DNA of 41,414 nucleotides. Source: Oscillibacter sp. ER4 (lineage in GTDB: Bacteria; Bacillota; Clostridia; Oscillospirales; Oscillospiraceae). The stretch lies in the NCBI RefSeq assembly GCF_000765235.1, contig NZ_JPJG01000061.1, forward strand, positions 1-41,414, given 5' to 3'. Below the pieces are notes generated by a model. The model had not been told where the DNA came from. It saw only the letters and a list, made by a program, of their open reading frames with translations, and made no database searches. This document shows positions 32,644 through 39,522 of this stretch, piece after piece. How positions within the stretch are numbered: the first letter of the stretch is position 1; each line of letters starts with the position of its first letter. Position numbers and translations under genes: made by a program.

Positions 32644-33756
32644 ATGAAGCAGTGTATCCTGCGCCGAGCCCTTTCGGCACTTCTCTGTCTGGTGCTGGCG
32701 CTGAGCCTGACTGCCTGCGGCGGAGAGACCGAGCGGCCCGAGACAGAAGGCGGCAGCGGCATGACAGGGGCGCTTTCCGGCGGCAAGGGCAATGTGTCTG
32801 AACCAAAGGACGATCCAGACGATCCAGAGAAAGCGGAGGCGGGACTTGTCCTGCTGCGGGCGTGTATGGCAGAGGATGACCAGTTGGCCGGCGCGGTGGC
32901 CTACCTTGGTCAGCGCGAGCCAAACGACAGATCGTCGATGACGGAGTGGCTGCTCGAAAACAGCGGCGATCTTGTTTCCGAGCTGCCGTTCCTGCTGGAG
33001 ATCCCGGCGGAGCGTGTGCTCGGCGGAGAGAGCGGCAAGCTCTACTGCATCGTCCCCCGGGACGAGAGCACCAGTCTCGCTGTAAATCATGTGACCTGGG
33101 AGTCACAGGGCAACGGAGTGTGGCCGGTGGCGGACGAGGTCCTCTATCGGGAAGAATACGCGCAGCCTGTGCTGGTATTCGTAAATTATGAGGAGTGGCC
33201 GGATGAGCCGGACACGGAGGTCAACCTTGTGACCAACAACGGCCTGGAGGTGAAATGGTATCCGCTGACCGATGAGTCCGGCTGCCCCGTCGTGCCCACC
33301 GGCGTGAACTACGCCCCCATGCTGATGGATTTTGGGATCTTTGGCGCTATCACGGGCCTTGACTATCCCGAGGATTGGGAGCCGGCGGGCGACGACTGGT
33401 GGCTGCCGCCTACGGATATGGGCCTGGCAGACACCACCTGGGTCTGTGATGACTGGCTGATGAGCCTGCACTACGGCGATTGCGACCCTGACTATGCCGG
33501 GATCGCCGAGCTCTACCACCGCTTTGAAGACAATACAGAGCTGACACGGGTCTTTTCCGGCGTGTGGCGCATGGAGGATGACTGCCTGCGGCTGGATCTC
33601 TCCGCCGGCGTCGGCAGCTCCCTCAGCGGCAGTTTCCCGACCCTCATCTCCCCCTCCGGCGAGGAGATGCATTTCCAGCGTTCGCGCAGCGGCGAAGGGG
33701 TCCCCTTCCTGCCGGACGATATGGACTCCATTGATCTGACACGGAGCTATGGCTGA
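32644..33756 (+). CDS. Lipoprotein of unknown function 3
   Basis: A 370-residue lipoprotein (LALSLTAC, Cys about 24) starting 15 bases after the TPM stop, with GAAGGAGG before ATG 32644. After an acidic linker it has a helical part (KAEAGLVLLRACMAEDDQLAG) and a beta-rich, Trp/Asp-rich C-terminal half (YPEDWEPAGDDWWLPPTDMG, TTWVCDDWLMSLHYGDC). The signal and the ...DGD/WW style are those of the lipoproteins at 23270 and 28312, although I cannot align them. No motif for catalysis. It is the last gene of the cargo; the next 830 bases hold only remnants and terminators. Confidence 0.7.
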   Translation: MKQCILRRALSALLCLVLALSLTACGGETERPETEGGSGMTGALSGGKGNVSEPKDDPDDPEKAEAGLVLLRACMAEDDQLAGAVAYLGQREPNDRSSMTEWLLENSGDLVSELPFLLEIPAERVLGGESGKLYCIVPRDESTSLAVNHVTWESQGNGVWPVADEVLYREEYAQPVLVFVNYEEWPDEPDTEVNLVTNNGLEVKWYPLTDESGCPVVPTGVNYAPMLMDFGIFGAITGLDYPEDWEPAGDDWWLPPTDMGLADTTWVCDDWLMSLHYGDCDPDYAGIAELYHRFEDNTELTRVFSGVWRMEDDCLRLDLSAGVGSSLSGSFPTLISPSGEEMHFQRSRSGEGVPFLPDDMDSIDLTRSYG

Positions 33757-33840
33757 ATCCCCTTTCATTTTTCCAAACACTCGCAGTTTGCCCCACATCT
33801 ATTCTATCGAGAGACGCTGAAACAAAAAATGCTCGTAAGG

Positions 33841-33899
33841 CAGTGTGAAGTGATCCTCCGGGCATAACGCACAACCAAAGCACCGAAAGGCGCGGCGGC
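33841..33899 (+). repeat. Remnant of the 3' end of SLH gene 1
   Basis: The first 27 bases (from CAGTGTGAAGTGATCCTCCG on) equal 10994-11020. The next 30 keep CACCGAAAGGCGCGGCGGC with a few changes. The match covers the stop codon and downstream sequence of SLH gene 1, so this is the stump of a lost copy. It lies at the right edge of the cargo and marks an old duplication or recombination point. Confidence 0.8.
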
Positions 33900-33941
33900 A
33901 GGAAAACTGTGCCGCCTGGACATTTAGGAACCGAACGCGGG

Positions 33942-34007
33942 CTTGGCCGCCTGCTGCTGAAATGTGGTCCCTACTCACCACCTCCCAACAAGTTCAACGA
34001 GAAGTAA
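33942..34007 (+). pseudogene. Truncated gene end just outside the cargo
   Basis: The frame reads LLLKCGPYSPPPNKFNEK and stops at 34005-34007, and a terminator begins at the stop codon. That is the usual arrangement for a real gene end, but no start or ribosome site lies upstream and the SLH remnant begins 42 bases before. I take it to be the 3' end of an ICE gene cut off by cargo insertion. I do not recognise the family. Confidence 0.45.
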
Positions 34008-34047
34008 GGCGGCGATGAGCGTCGGAAATCATGCTCATCACCGCCTT
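34006..34047 (+). terminator. Terminator of the truncated gene
   Basis: A 15-position stem (AAGGCGGCGATGAGC with GCTCATCACCGCCTT, one mismatch) and a 12-base loop, then GTTTCATAG. It starts within the stop codon of the truncated frame. Confidence 0.8.
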
Positions 34048-34249
34048 GTTTCATAGTATAGGGAAATGCGGGTTATCCGCTGGAGAGTGAAAGACGGGTG
34101 TCGTTGATTATTTCCATGGTGCATTTTCGCTGATACAAAGAAATTCACGCGAAGAGGCAGGGAATCTTTTCTGTCAATCGGAGTTGATTTTCTACATAAG
34201 ACACAATGGCATTGGAGCCTTTTTCGCTGTCAATGTCGCAACAGAAATC

Positions 34250-34294
34250 AAAAAGGCAAAAACACACAGCTGCGCTGTGTGTTTTTGCCTTTTT
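34250..34294. terminator. Long bidirectional terminator
   Basis: A perfect 21-bp stem with loop TGC. The outer part is AAAAAGGCAAAAAC and the T-run is in the other arm, so it can act in both directions. It separates the cargo edge from the integration genes. The rest of 34048-34387 shows no gene. Confidence 0.88.
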
Positions 34295-34387
34295 GCCTTG
34301 TAAGGGACTTCTTTCCTCGCTGCCGGGGACCTCCTCCAGCTTCTGAAATCTGGTTTCCAATTTTTCAGAAATGGAGGAAACGGCAAA

Positions 34388-34576
34388 ATGCCGTACACCC
34401 AAGATCATCGTTCAAGCATTGAAACGAACTCTACAGGGGCGGAAAATCCGCCAGAATTCCCCAGCGAGGAAATATTTTTGAAAAATTTCAAAAATATTTC
34501 CGAAAACTTTGCAAAACCGCACCTTCCATTCGGGATAGAAGTGAAAGGGGAAGAAAGCCGGCCTCTCGGTGCATGA
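34388..34576 (+). CDS. Possible small ICE protein
   Basis: A 62-residue frame, MPYTQDHRSS...PSEEIFLKNFKNISENF...EESRPLGA, with GGAGG 11 bases before the ATG. It contains the palindrome at 34468-34501, which limits its middle codons. It ends within the ribosome site of the sigma-factor gene. I recall like sequence in front of sigma-factor genes of other Clostridial ICEs, but cannot say it is translated there. Confidence 0.35.
   Translation: MPYTQDHRSSIETNSTGAENPPEFPSEEIFLKNFKNISENFAKPHLPFGIEVKGEESRPLGA
34468..34501. repeat. Perfect 16-bp AT-rich palindrome
   Basis: GGAAATATTTTTGAAA and its reverse complement are separated by AA. It lies 93 bp before the start of the sigma-factor gene. It could be an operator, a recombinase or Xis binding site, or a hairpin in the leader. 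Confidence 0.75.
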
Positions 34577-34593
34577 GAGGAGGTGAACAACTC

Positions 34594-35034
34594 TTGGAGC
34601 TGACACCATCCCAAAAGAAAACCGTTAGACATCAGTTCGACAGCTTTTGCAGGAAGGTTTTGCGTGAAGAAGCCCGCGATTATAAGCGTCATATCGCGTG
34701 GCGTTCCGACCATGAGGTATCCCTTTCGGAGCTGTCAGAGGAGCAGGAGCGCCAAATGTATGTGCTGGACGAGTATCCGTCCGAGCAGACGCATTTTCAT
34801 GTGCGGGGCTATGATGTGGCAATCGAAAACGAAGATCTCGCCAACACCCTGACGGTGCTGCCGGATGATAAGCGTGACATTGTTCTGCTTGCGTATTTCC
34901 TTGATATGACTGATCAGGAAATTGCGGACAAGCTGGACATGGTACGCCGCACCGTGCAATACAAACGCGCTCAGTCGCTCAAGGAATTGAAAAAAGAAAT
35001 GGGGGTTACGGAAGATGGCGCGCAATCTGAGTAA
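34594..35034 (+). CDS. Sigma-70-like factor of the integrative element
   Basis: A 146-residue protein. The N-terminal half is charged (KKTVRHQFDSFCRKVLREEA, then RDYKRHIAWRS); the C-terminal half has a sigma region 4 HTH (LPDDKRDIVLLAYFLDMTDQ EIADKLDM, then RRTVQYKRAQSLKEL). Such proteins are common in Tn916/Tn1549-type ICEs beside HTH_16 genes. I chose TTG 34594: AGGAGGTGA lies 7 bases upstream, while the ATG at 34573 lies before that site. It overlaps the HTH_16 gene by 20 bases. A likely role is to drive excision or transfer genes; the promoter it reads is not known. Confidence 0.83.
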   Translation: MELTPSQKKTVRHQFDSFCRKVLREEARDYKRHIAWRSDHEVSLSELSEEQERQMYVLDEYPSEQTHFHVRGYDVAIENEDLANTLTVLPDDKRDIVLLAYFLDMTDQEIADKLDMVRRTVQYKRAQSLKELKKEMGVTEDGAQSE

Positions 35035-35269
35035 TGCCGCTGCATCTCTGCTGCCTTACTCGACCATCGAAGCGGCAACATCCGGCAATGTGGACGCGAT
35101 CAATGCTGTGCTGAAGCACTATGAACGTTATATTGCAGCTCTGGCAACCAGAACGCTGTATGACGAAAATGGTGTTCCGCACCTTTGCCTCGATGAAGAA
35201 AAGGTGTGCAAGATGCGAACTAAGCTAATTATCAAGATTCTTGACTTCAAGGTAAACAAAACAGCCTAA
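35015..35269 (+). CDS. HTH_16 conjugative-transposon protein
   Basis: An 84-residue protein of the HTH_16 (conjugative transposon helix-turn-helix) family: LLPYSTIEAATSGNVDAINA VLKHYERYIAALA, and at the end CKMRTKLIIKILDFKV. The family nearly always follows the sigma-like gene in Firmicute ICEs and is thought to help regulate excision or transfer. It overlaps that gene by 20 bases. After the stop the same frame stays open for 38 codons (see findings), but the family ends at about this point. Confidence 0.83.
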   Translation: MARNLSNAAASLLPYSTIEAATSGNVDAINAVLKHYERYIAALATRTLYDENGVPHLCLDEEKVCKMRTKLIIKILDFKVNKTA

Positions 35270-35476
35270 AACCAAAAGCAGCCCGAGCAGGAGCGTATTC
35301 CCCTTTCTGCGCTTCTGCAACGGGCCATTCGTGCATCCGCGAGGAAAGGTTCTTATCGCCTGATGGGAGCCTTTCCCGGCTGAAATTTCACACGCGTCTC
35401 AAGGCGTGGATGTGCTGCACCTTGAAAATTTTATAGGCAACCGGATAACAAACCTGAACGGAGCAAAGCCCGGCAA

Positions 35477-35743
35477 ATGGCGCGCCATGATCCGCACAGA
35501 GAGGAGGACTTGGGCGAGCGATTCAGCCAGTTTGCACCTGCGTGTGGCGGCGCAGTTGGCCATGACCTCTGTTCAGCTAACGATACTCCCGCGTTGAACG
35601 CCCTCAAAGCATTGCGCGGCGCACCCATCAGCATGGGTCGGGGTGAGATTCCCGTGGGCGGCTGCCAGCCGCCGTCCGGTTTTGCCATTTTTCTTATATT
35701 CATTTTTGCATCAATTACAGCGCCATGCTACGATGCCGCTTGA
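35477..35743 (+). CDS. Possible small protein upstream of the recombinase
   Basis: An 88-residue frame (MARHDPHREEDLGERFSQFA ... ISMGRGEIPVGGCQPPSGF) without a good ribosome site, ending in a hydrophobic stretch (IFLIFIFASI). It resembles stretches I recall in Clostridial ICEs near recombinases, though it may be noncoding sequence kept for another reason. GGCGGCT-GCC-AGCCGCC inside it forms a 7-bp hairpin. The 35270-35476 stretch before it shows no clear gene. Confidence 0.3.
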   Translation: MARHDPHREEDLGERFSQFAPACGGAVGHDLCSANDTPALNALKALRGAPISMGRGEIPVGGCQPPSGFAIFLIFIFASITAPCYDAA

Positions 35744-35782
35744 AACATGATGCTGTGGTTATAGAGAGGAATGTGAAGTGGA

Positions 35783-36190
35783 ATGAAAGCCGCAGTACTA
35801 TTTTGCCACAGTGACGAGCAGGAACTTAATAAAGTAGTCGGAAAGGAATTGGGTAGGCAATATGCGCAGTTATGCCAATATGCTAATGAGCATAATTTTG
35901 AGCTGGAGCAGGTCTTTTTCCATGTTGGGCAATTGGATTATGAACATCCCGATGATGTGCTTTTGCGATTTTTGCGTGGGTTGCAAAGTAGCAGATCGAG
36001 AATTGTTATCGCAGAAACACGAGATTACTTCCCAGAGAGTCAAATGAGGTTTATTCCTCCGACACAAGCGTGCTTTTTGAGGGAACATATTCAACAAATG
36101 AAGGTAGGTAGCAGGCAGCACCCGCTGCCTGCTGAAAAGAGAAATTTATCCGGAAAGCCATATCTATACAGCAAAGAGAAAACTCGTTGA
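35783..36190 (+). CDS. Resolvase-fold-like protein lacking the catalytic serine
   Basis: A 135-residue AT-rich gene. AVLFCHSDEQ, then RQYAQLCQYANEHNFELEQVF, then LLRFLRGLQSSRSRIVIAET follows the order of a serine-recombinase N-terminal domain (a first strand, a Gln-rich helix, and a strand ending in the R-D region). The Ser of YxRxSxxxQ is replaced (FCHSDEQ has Ser two residues off), and no DNA-binding part follows. It may be a regulator or dimer partner of the large recombinase 380 bases away, or a decayed gene. The start is weakly supported (GAAGTGGA before ATG). Confidence 0.45.
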   Translation: MKAAVLFCHSDEQELNKVVGKELGRQYAQLCQYANEHNFELEQVFFHVGQLDYEHPDDVLLRFLRGLQSSRSRIVIAETRDYFPESQMRFIPPTQACFLREHIQQMKVGSRQHPLPAEKRNLSGKPYLYSKEKTR

Positions 36191-36300
36191 AATTTGATGA
36201 GTTTTGATATATCAAAAGAGATTGAGAAAAACCTTTCTCAGACGGCAGGGTTAGGATACCGACACGCTGCTGCATTAAATCAGCTCAGAGCGAAATTGAC

Positions 36301-36353
36301 ATGAAAAAGCACAGCCACCTCGTAAACTCAACGAGGTGGCTGTGCTTTTTCAT
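36301..36353. terminator. Long bidirectional terminator before the recombinase genes
   Basis: A perfect 22-bp stem (ATGAAAAAGCACAGCCACCT plus CG, and its complement) with a 9-base loop and T-run in the 3' arm. It shields the recombinase unit from upstream transcripts. The rest of 36191-36390 shows no gene. Confidence 0.88.
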
Positions 36354-36390
36354 CAGGCAATTACATAGTTTTTGATGAAGGAGGTGTGCC

Positions 36391-36531
36391 ATGAAAACAC
36401 AGGAACTGGTAATCAGCTGTTTTTACGATAATGATGGGGAGTCCATACGGGACTTGCTATATTCATCCTTCGCTGCCTTCCTCAAGCGGGAGCTTGGAAA
36501 ATTTGCGCCCGCACAGGATCATCCTGTATGA
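36391..36531 (+). CDS. Small ICE protein (46 residues)
   Basis: ATG 36391 follows a near-perfect ribosome site (AAGGAGGTG, 5 bases away). It encodes MKTQELVISCFYDNDGESIR, then DLLYSSFAAFLKRELGKFAP and a short tail, ending 40 bases before the recombinase start. I recall short proteins of this type (..ESIRDLLYSSFAAFLKREL) beside large serine recombinases in other Clostridial elements, where they may act as directionality factors; that role is inference. It is short enough to be missed by gene finders. Confidence 0.65.
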   Translation: MKTQELVISCFYDNDGESIRDLLYSSFAAFLKRELGKFAPAQDHPV

Positions 36532-36571
36532 TTGACGGGATGAATGGCCGCTTATCTCAGGAGGTTAGAGT

Positions 36572-38149
36572 ATGTATCAAGAGATAAGCAACCCTATGGA
36601 TTATCATGTGGCATTATACATCAGACTGTCAAAGGAGGATGAGAGCGAAGGGCCATCGCAGAGCGTGACCAATCAGAAATCCCTTTTAGATGAATTTGTC
36701 CAAAAGCACCGTTTACAAGTTTATGACACCTACATTGACGATGGCTGGAGCGGAACCAACTTTGACCGCCCGGATTTTCAGCGAATGATCGGCGATATTG
36801 AGGCCAAGAAGGTCAATATGGTTATCACCAAAGACCTCTCCCGTCTGGGGCGTGACTACATCATGACCGGTCACTACATGGAGCGGTACTTCCCGGAGCA
36901 TCGGGTGCGCTACATTTCCCTCTTGGACGGTATTGACACCGGCGTGGAGTCCAGCGCCAATGATATTACGCCCTTCCGCGCCATTATGAACGACATGTAC
37001 GCCAAGGACATCTCCAAGAAGATCAAGAGCGTCAAGCGGGATAAGCAGCGGAAGGGGCAGTTCATCGGTGGCAAGCCGGTTTACGGCTACAAAATGCACC
37101 CCACCGAGAAAAACAAAATCGTCATTGACGAGGAAGTGGCTCCCATGGTTCGGCGGATCTTTGCCATGGCGCTGGACGGCGTTAGCTGCCGCCAAATTGC
37201 CGCTACGCTGAACGAGGAGGGCGTCCCTACACCGGCCACCTACTGCGGCTGGAACATGGGTCGCAAAGGACCCTATGCGGGGCTGTGGAGTAGCGAGCGT
37301 ATTTCCGATATGCTGCAAAATGAGACCTACATCGGCAATATGGTGCAGGGGCGGCAAGTGAAGATCAGCTACAAGTCTAAGAAGTGTTTGCATCAAGATC
37401 GTAATAATTGGGTTGTGGTTGAAAATACCCATGAGCCGCTGATTGACGCCGAGAGTTTCCGCAAGGTGCGGATGCTGGTGAACAGCCGCAAACGCACCCG
37501 AAGCCGTACCTATGATTTTCTGTTGAAGGGCTTGATTTTCTGCCACGAATGCGGTCATCCCTTGGGCGTGCTGAATCGCCCCAACGCCAAGGGAGAAGAA
37601 ACACTGTATTTCGTCTGCCGTACCTATCAGCGTTTTACCAAGAACAGTGCCTGCACCACACACTATATCAAGGAAAAAACGGTAACGGATGCAGTGATTG
37701 CCAAGGTTCGAGAGGCCTGCGAAGACTATTTGACCGCGGAAGCATTGCTTCCCGCTGCGGAAAAGGCGGTGAAGGAGGCGTCGCAGGAGAGCAAGACGGC
37801 GGCGGAGATCAGCGCTCTGCAAAATAAGAGTGCCAACCTTACAGAGCACCTTGACCGAATGTACACCGACCGTCTTTCCGGTTTGCTGCCGGAGGAGGAC
37901 TTTCAGCGTATCTTCACCCGTATCAAGGACGAACGGGCGCAACTGGAGGAACGAATCAAGGAGCTTCAACAGCAGCAAAAGAACCCTATCAGCCAAACAG
38001 AGCGAGCAAAAGATTTGGTACAAAGATACCTTGATACGGCATACGCCAACCGGGAATTGCTGGTGAGCCTGATCGAGCGGATCGAGCTGACAGCGGCCAG
38101 AGAGGTCATTGTCAAGTTTCGATTTGCAGAACTTCAGCAGACGGGATAA
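36572..38149 (+). CDS. Large serine recombinase (integrase/excisionase)
   Basis: A 525-residue recombinase. The N-terminal catalytic domain has YIRLSKED with Ser20 as the nucleophile, then WSGTNFDRPDFQRMIGDI and KDLSRLGRDYIMTGHYMERY. Then come the recombinase domain (GKPVYGYKMHPTEKNKIVID..SCRQIAATLNEEGVPTPATY), a zinc-ribbon region (LIFCHECGHPLG...YFVCRTYQ...C) and a coiled coil (about 390-480, LEERIKELQQQQ). It should insert and excise the ICE by cutting att sites with a 2-bp stagger. AGGAGG lies before ATG 36572. The gene sits at the element end, next to its target site in sigK. Confidence 0.93.
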   Translation: MYQEISNPMDYHVALYIRLSKEDESEGPSQSVTNQKSLLDEFVQKHRLQVYDTYIDDGWSGTNFDRPDFQRMIGDIEAKKVNMVITKDLSRLGRDYIMTGHYMERYFPEHRVRYISLLDGIDTGVESSANDITPFRAIMNDMYAKDISKKIKSVKRDKQRKGQFIGGKPVYGYKMHPTEKNKIVIDEEVAPMVRRIFAMALDGVSCRQIAATLNEEGVPTPATYCGWNMGRKGPYAGLWSSERISDMLQNETYIGNMVQGRQVKISYKSKKCLHQDRNNWVVVENTHEPLIDAESFRKVRMLVNSRKRTRSRTYDFLLKGLIFCHECGHPLGVLNRPNAKGEETLYFVCRTYQRFTKNSACTTHYIKEKTVTDAVIAKVREACEDYLTAEALLPAAEKAVKEASQESKTAAEISALQNKSANLTEHLDRMYTDRLSGLLPEEDFQRIFTRIKDERAQLEERIKELQQQQKNPISQTERAKDLVQRYLDTAYANRELLVSLIERIELTAAREVIVKFRFAELQQTG

Positions 38150-38224
38150 ATCTAGTCATATCAATGGTTTGCGCCGTTATGAGCGGCGCGATTTTCAAGA
38201 CGAAATCACTTACAATTACGGATG

Positions 38225-38293
38225 CGCTATGTATCGCGCATCGAAAAGCGCGCGCTGCAAAAGCTGGAGGAAGCCCTCGGTGAACGGCAATAA
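38225..38293 (+). pseudogene. sigK: 3' end of a sigK-like gene interrupted by the element
   Basis: Codons 38225-38293 read RYVSRIEKRALQKLEEALGE, then RQ and TAA. SYVSRIEKRAL is the helix-turn-helix end of sporulation sigma factor SigK (mother-cell sigma). SigE, SigF and SigG relatives fit less well. Upstream, in the same frame, the sequence is unrelated and has stops, and the recombinase ends 75 bases before. So the ICE is inserted within the last codons of sigK, leaving the 5' part at its left end outside the window. If excision is exact, sigK would be restored. Confidence 0.78.
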
Positions 38294-38298
38294 AAAAC

Positions 38299-38320
38299 GC
38301 GGGGCGCATTAGCGCCCCGC
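38299..38320 (-). terminator. Terminator of the nifS-mnmA unit
   Basis: A 9-bp GC stem GCGGGGCGC / GCGCCCCGC with loop ATTA, followed on the minus strand by GTTTTTTATT. It serves mnmA and starts 6 bases after the sigK stop codon. Confidence 0.85.
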
Positions 38321-38364
38321 GCCCGCTCAGGGGATGAGCGGAAGAGAGAAAGAGAAGAATATCA

Positions 38365-39429
38365 TCAGAGAATCGTGCCGCCACCGAGCACGGTGTCGCC
38401 GTCGTACAGCACGACGGCCTGACCCGGTGTGATAGCGCGCTGCGGCTCGTCGAAGACGAGGTGCACGTGCCCGTCCTCAAGCACCGTGACTGTCGCCGCC
38501 TGCTCGCGCTGGTGGTAGCGCACGCGCGCGGTCGCGCGCAGCTCGCGCGGTGGGACGTCGTAGGCGATCCAGTTGAAGTCATTTGCCATCAGCTCACGAG
38601 AAAAAAGCGCGTCGTTGCTGCTTAGCACCACGCGGTTTTCTGCCGCATCGATGCGCTTGACGTAGAGCGGCGCGTCCGCGGCGATGCCGAGGCCCTTGCG
38701 CTGGCCGACGGTGTAGTGCACGATGCCCTTGTGCCGGCCGAGCACACGGCCGCTTTCATCGACAAAGTCGCCCGCGGGGCAGTCGCGGCCCGTGTAGCGC
38801 GCGATAAAGCCAGCGTAGTCGCCGTCCGGCACGAAGCAGATGTCCTGACTGTCCGGCTTGTCGGCGTTGTAGAAGCCCTGTTCCTCCGCGATGCGGCGCG
38901 TCTCGCTCTTGTGCATCGCGCCGAGCGGCAGGCGCGTGTGCGCCAGCTGATCCTGCGTGAGCGAGTAGAGCACGTAGCTCTGGTCCTTGCTCTCATCGAG
39001 CGATTTTTTGAGCAGCCACCGCCCGTTTTCCTGCTCGATGCGCGCGTAGTGGCCGGCCACAATGGCATCGCAGCCTAAAATGCGGGCGCGCTCGTAGAGC
39101 CGCTCGAACTTCAAGTAGCGGTTGCAGTCGATGCAGGGGTTTGGCGTCGCGCCGCGCTCGTAGGACGAGATGAAGCGGTCGATGACCTGCCCCTTGAAGT
39201 CGTCTGAAAAGTTGAAGGCATAGTAGGGGATGCCGAGGTGCAGCGCGGCAAGCCGCGCGTCCTCGACGTCCTCGAGCGAGCGGCAGGTTTTGGTGCGGCT
39301 GACACCGATGTCCTCGTTGTGGAAGAGCTTCATCGTCGCGCCGATGCACTCGCAGCCCTGCTCCTTCATCAAAAATGCGGCGACGCTCGAGTCCACACCG
39401 CCGCTCATCGCAATGAGTACCTTATCCAT
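38365..39429 (-). CDS. mnmA: tRNA 2-thiouridine(34) synthase MnmA
   Basis: A 354-residue enzyme that puts sulfur on U34 of tRNAs for Lys, Glu and Gln, using ATP and a persulfide from a cysteine desulfurase. The PP-loop is SGGVDSSVAA (about 9-18). The two catalytic cysteines are in NPCIDCNRYLKF and DICFVPDG. C-terminal beta domains follow (VHYTVGQRKGLGI, RYHQREQAATV). The length is normal for the family. GAGG lies before ATG 39429. nifS, the likely sulfur source, is just upstream (93-base gap), a usual Clostridial order. Confidence 0.95.
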   Translation of the reverse strand: MDKVLIAMSGGVDSSVAAFLMKEQGCECIGATMKLFHNEDIGVSRTKTCRSLEDVEDARLAALHLGIPYYAFNFSDDFKGQVIDRFISSYERGATPNPCIDCNRYLKFERLYERARILGCDAIVAGHYARIEQENGRWLLKKSLDESKDQSYVLYSLTQDQLAHTRLPLGAMHKSETRRIAEEQGFYNADKPDSQDICFVPDGDYAGFIARYTGRDCPAGDFVDESGRVLGRHKGIVHYTVGQRKGLGIAADAPLYVKRIDAAENRVVLSSNDALFSRELMANDFNWIAYDVPPRELRATARVRYHQREQAATVTVLEDGHVHLVFDEPQRAITPGQAVVLYDGDTVLGGGTIL

Positions 39430-39522
39430 ATTTCCTCACATCATGCGGCACGCTTTGGCGCAGGGAATGTCCCTGTGAGAAGCGATGCCGCGCTTATCGT
39501 TTTGCCTTATTTTGCCGCGTGC

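Larger units (their letters stand above)
1..38224 (+). mobile_element. Right-hand part of an integrative conjugative element inserted in a sigK-like gene
   Basis: The element begins outside the window. What is visible is a conjugation end (VirB4 ATPase and an NlpC/P60 wall hydrolase), about 30 kb of surface and envelope cargo, and an integration end (sigma-like factor, HTH_16 protein, large serine recombinase). Just past the recombinase stop the sequence changes to the last 23 codons of a sporulation sigma factor, followed by housekeeping genes. The right boundary near 38,224 is placed where reading-frame similarity to SigK starts and is good to about 15 bases. Base composition falls between about 34,050 and 36,570 and rises again in the chromosome. 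Confidence 0.8.

Noticed and set aside
26854-33106. Long minus-strand frames (for example 26854-28287 and 31259-33106)
   Set aside because: They cross several plus-strand gene boundaries and terminators and show no domain; codon bias of the real genes explains them.
35431-35703. Minus-strand 90-codon frame before the recombinase
   Set aside because: No ribosome site or similarity; it lies opposite another uncertain frame.
38109-38312. A 67-codon frame across the recombinase end and sigK remnant
   Set aside because: It reads through both in a third frame; the SigK-like reading is the one with family similarity.
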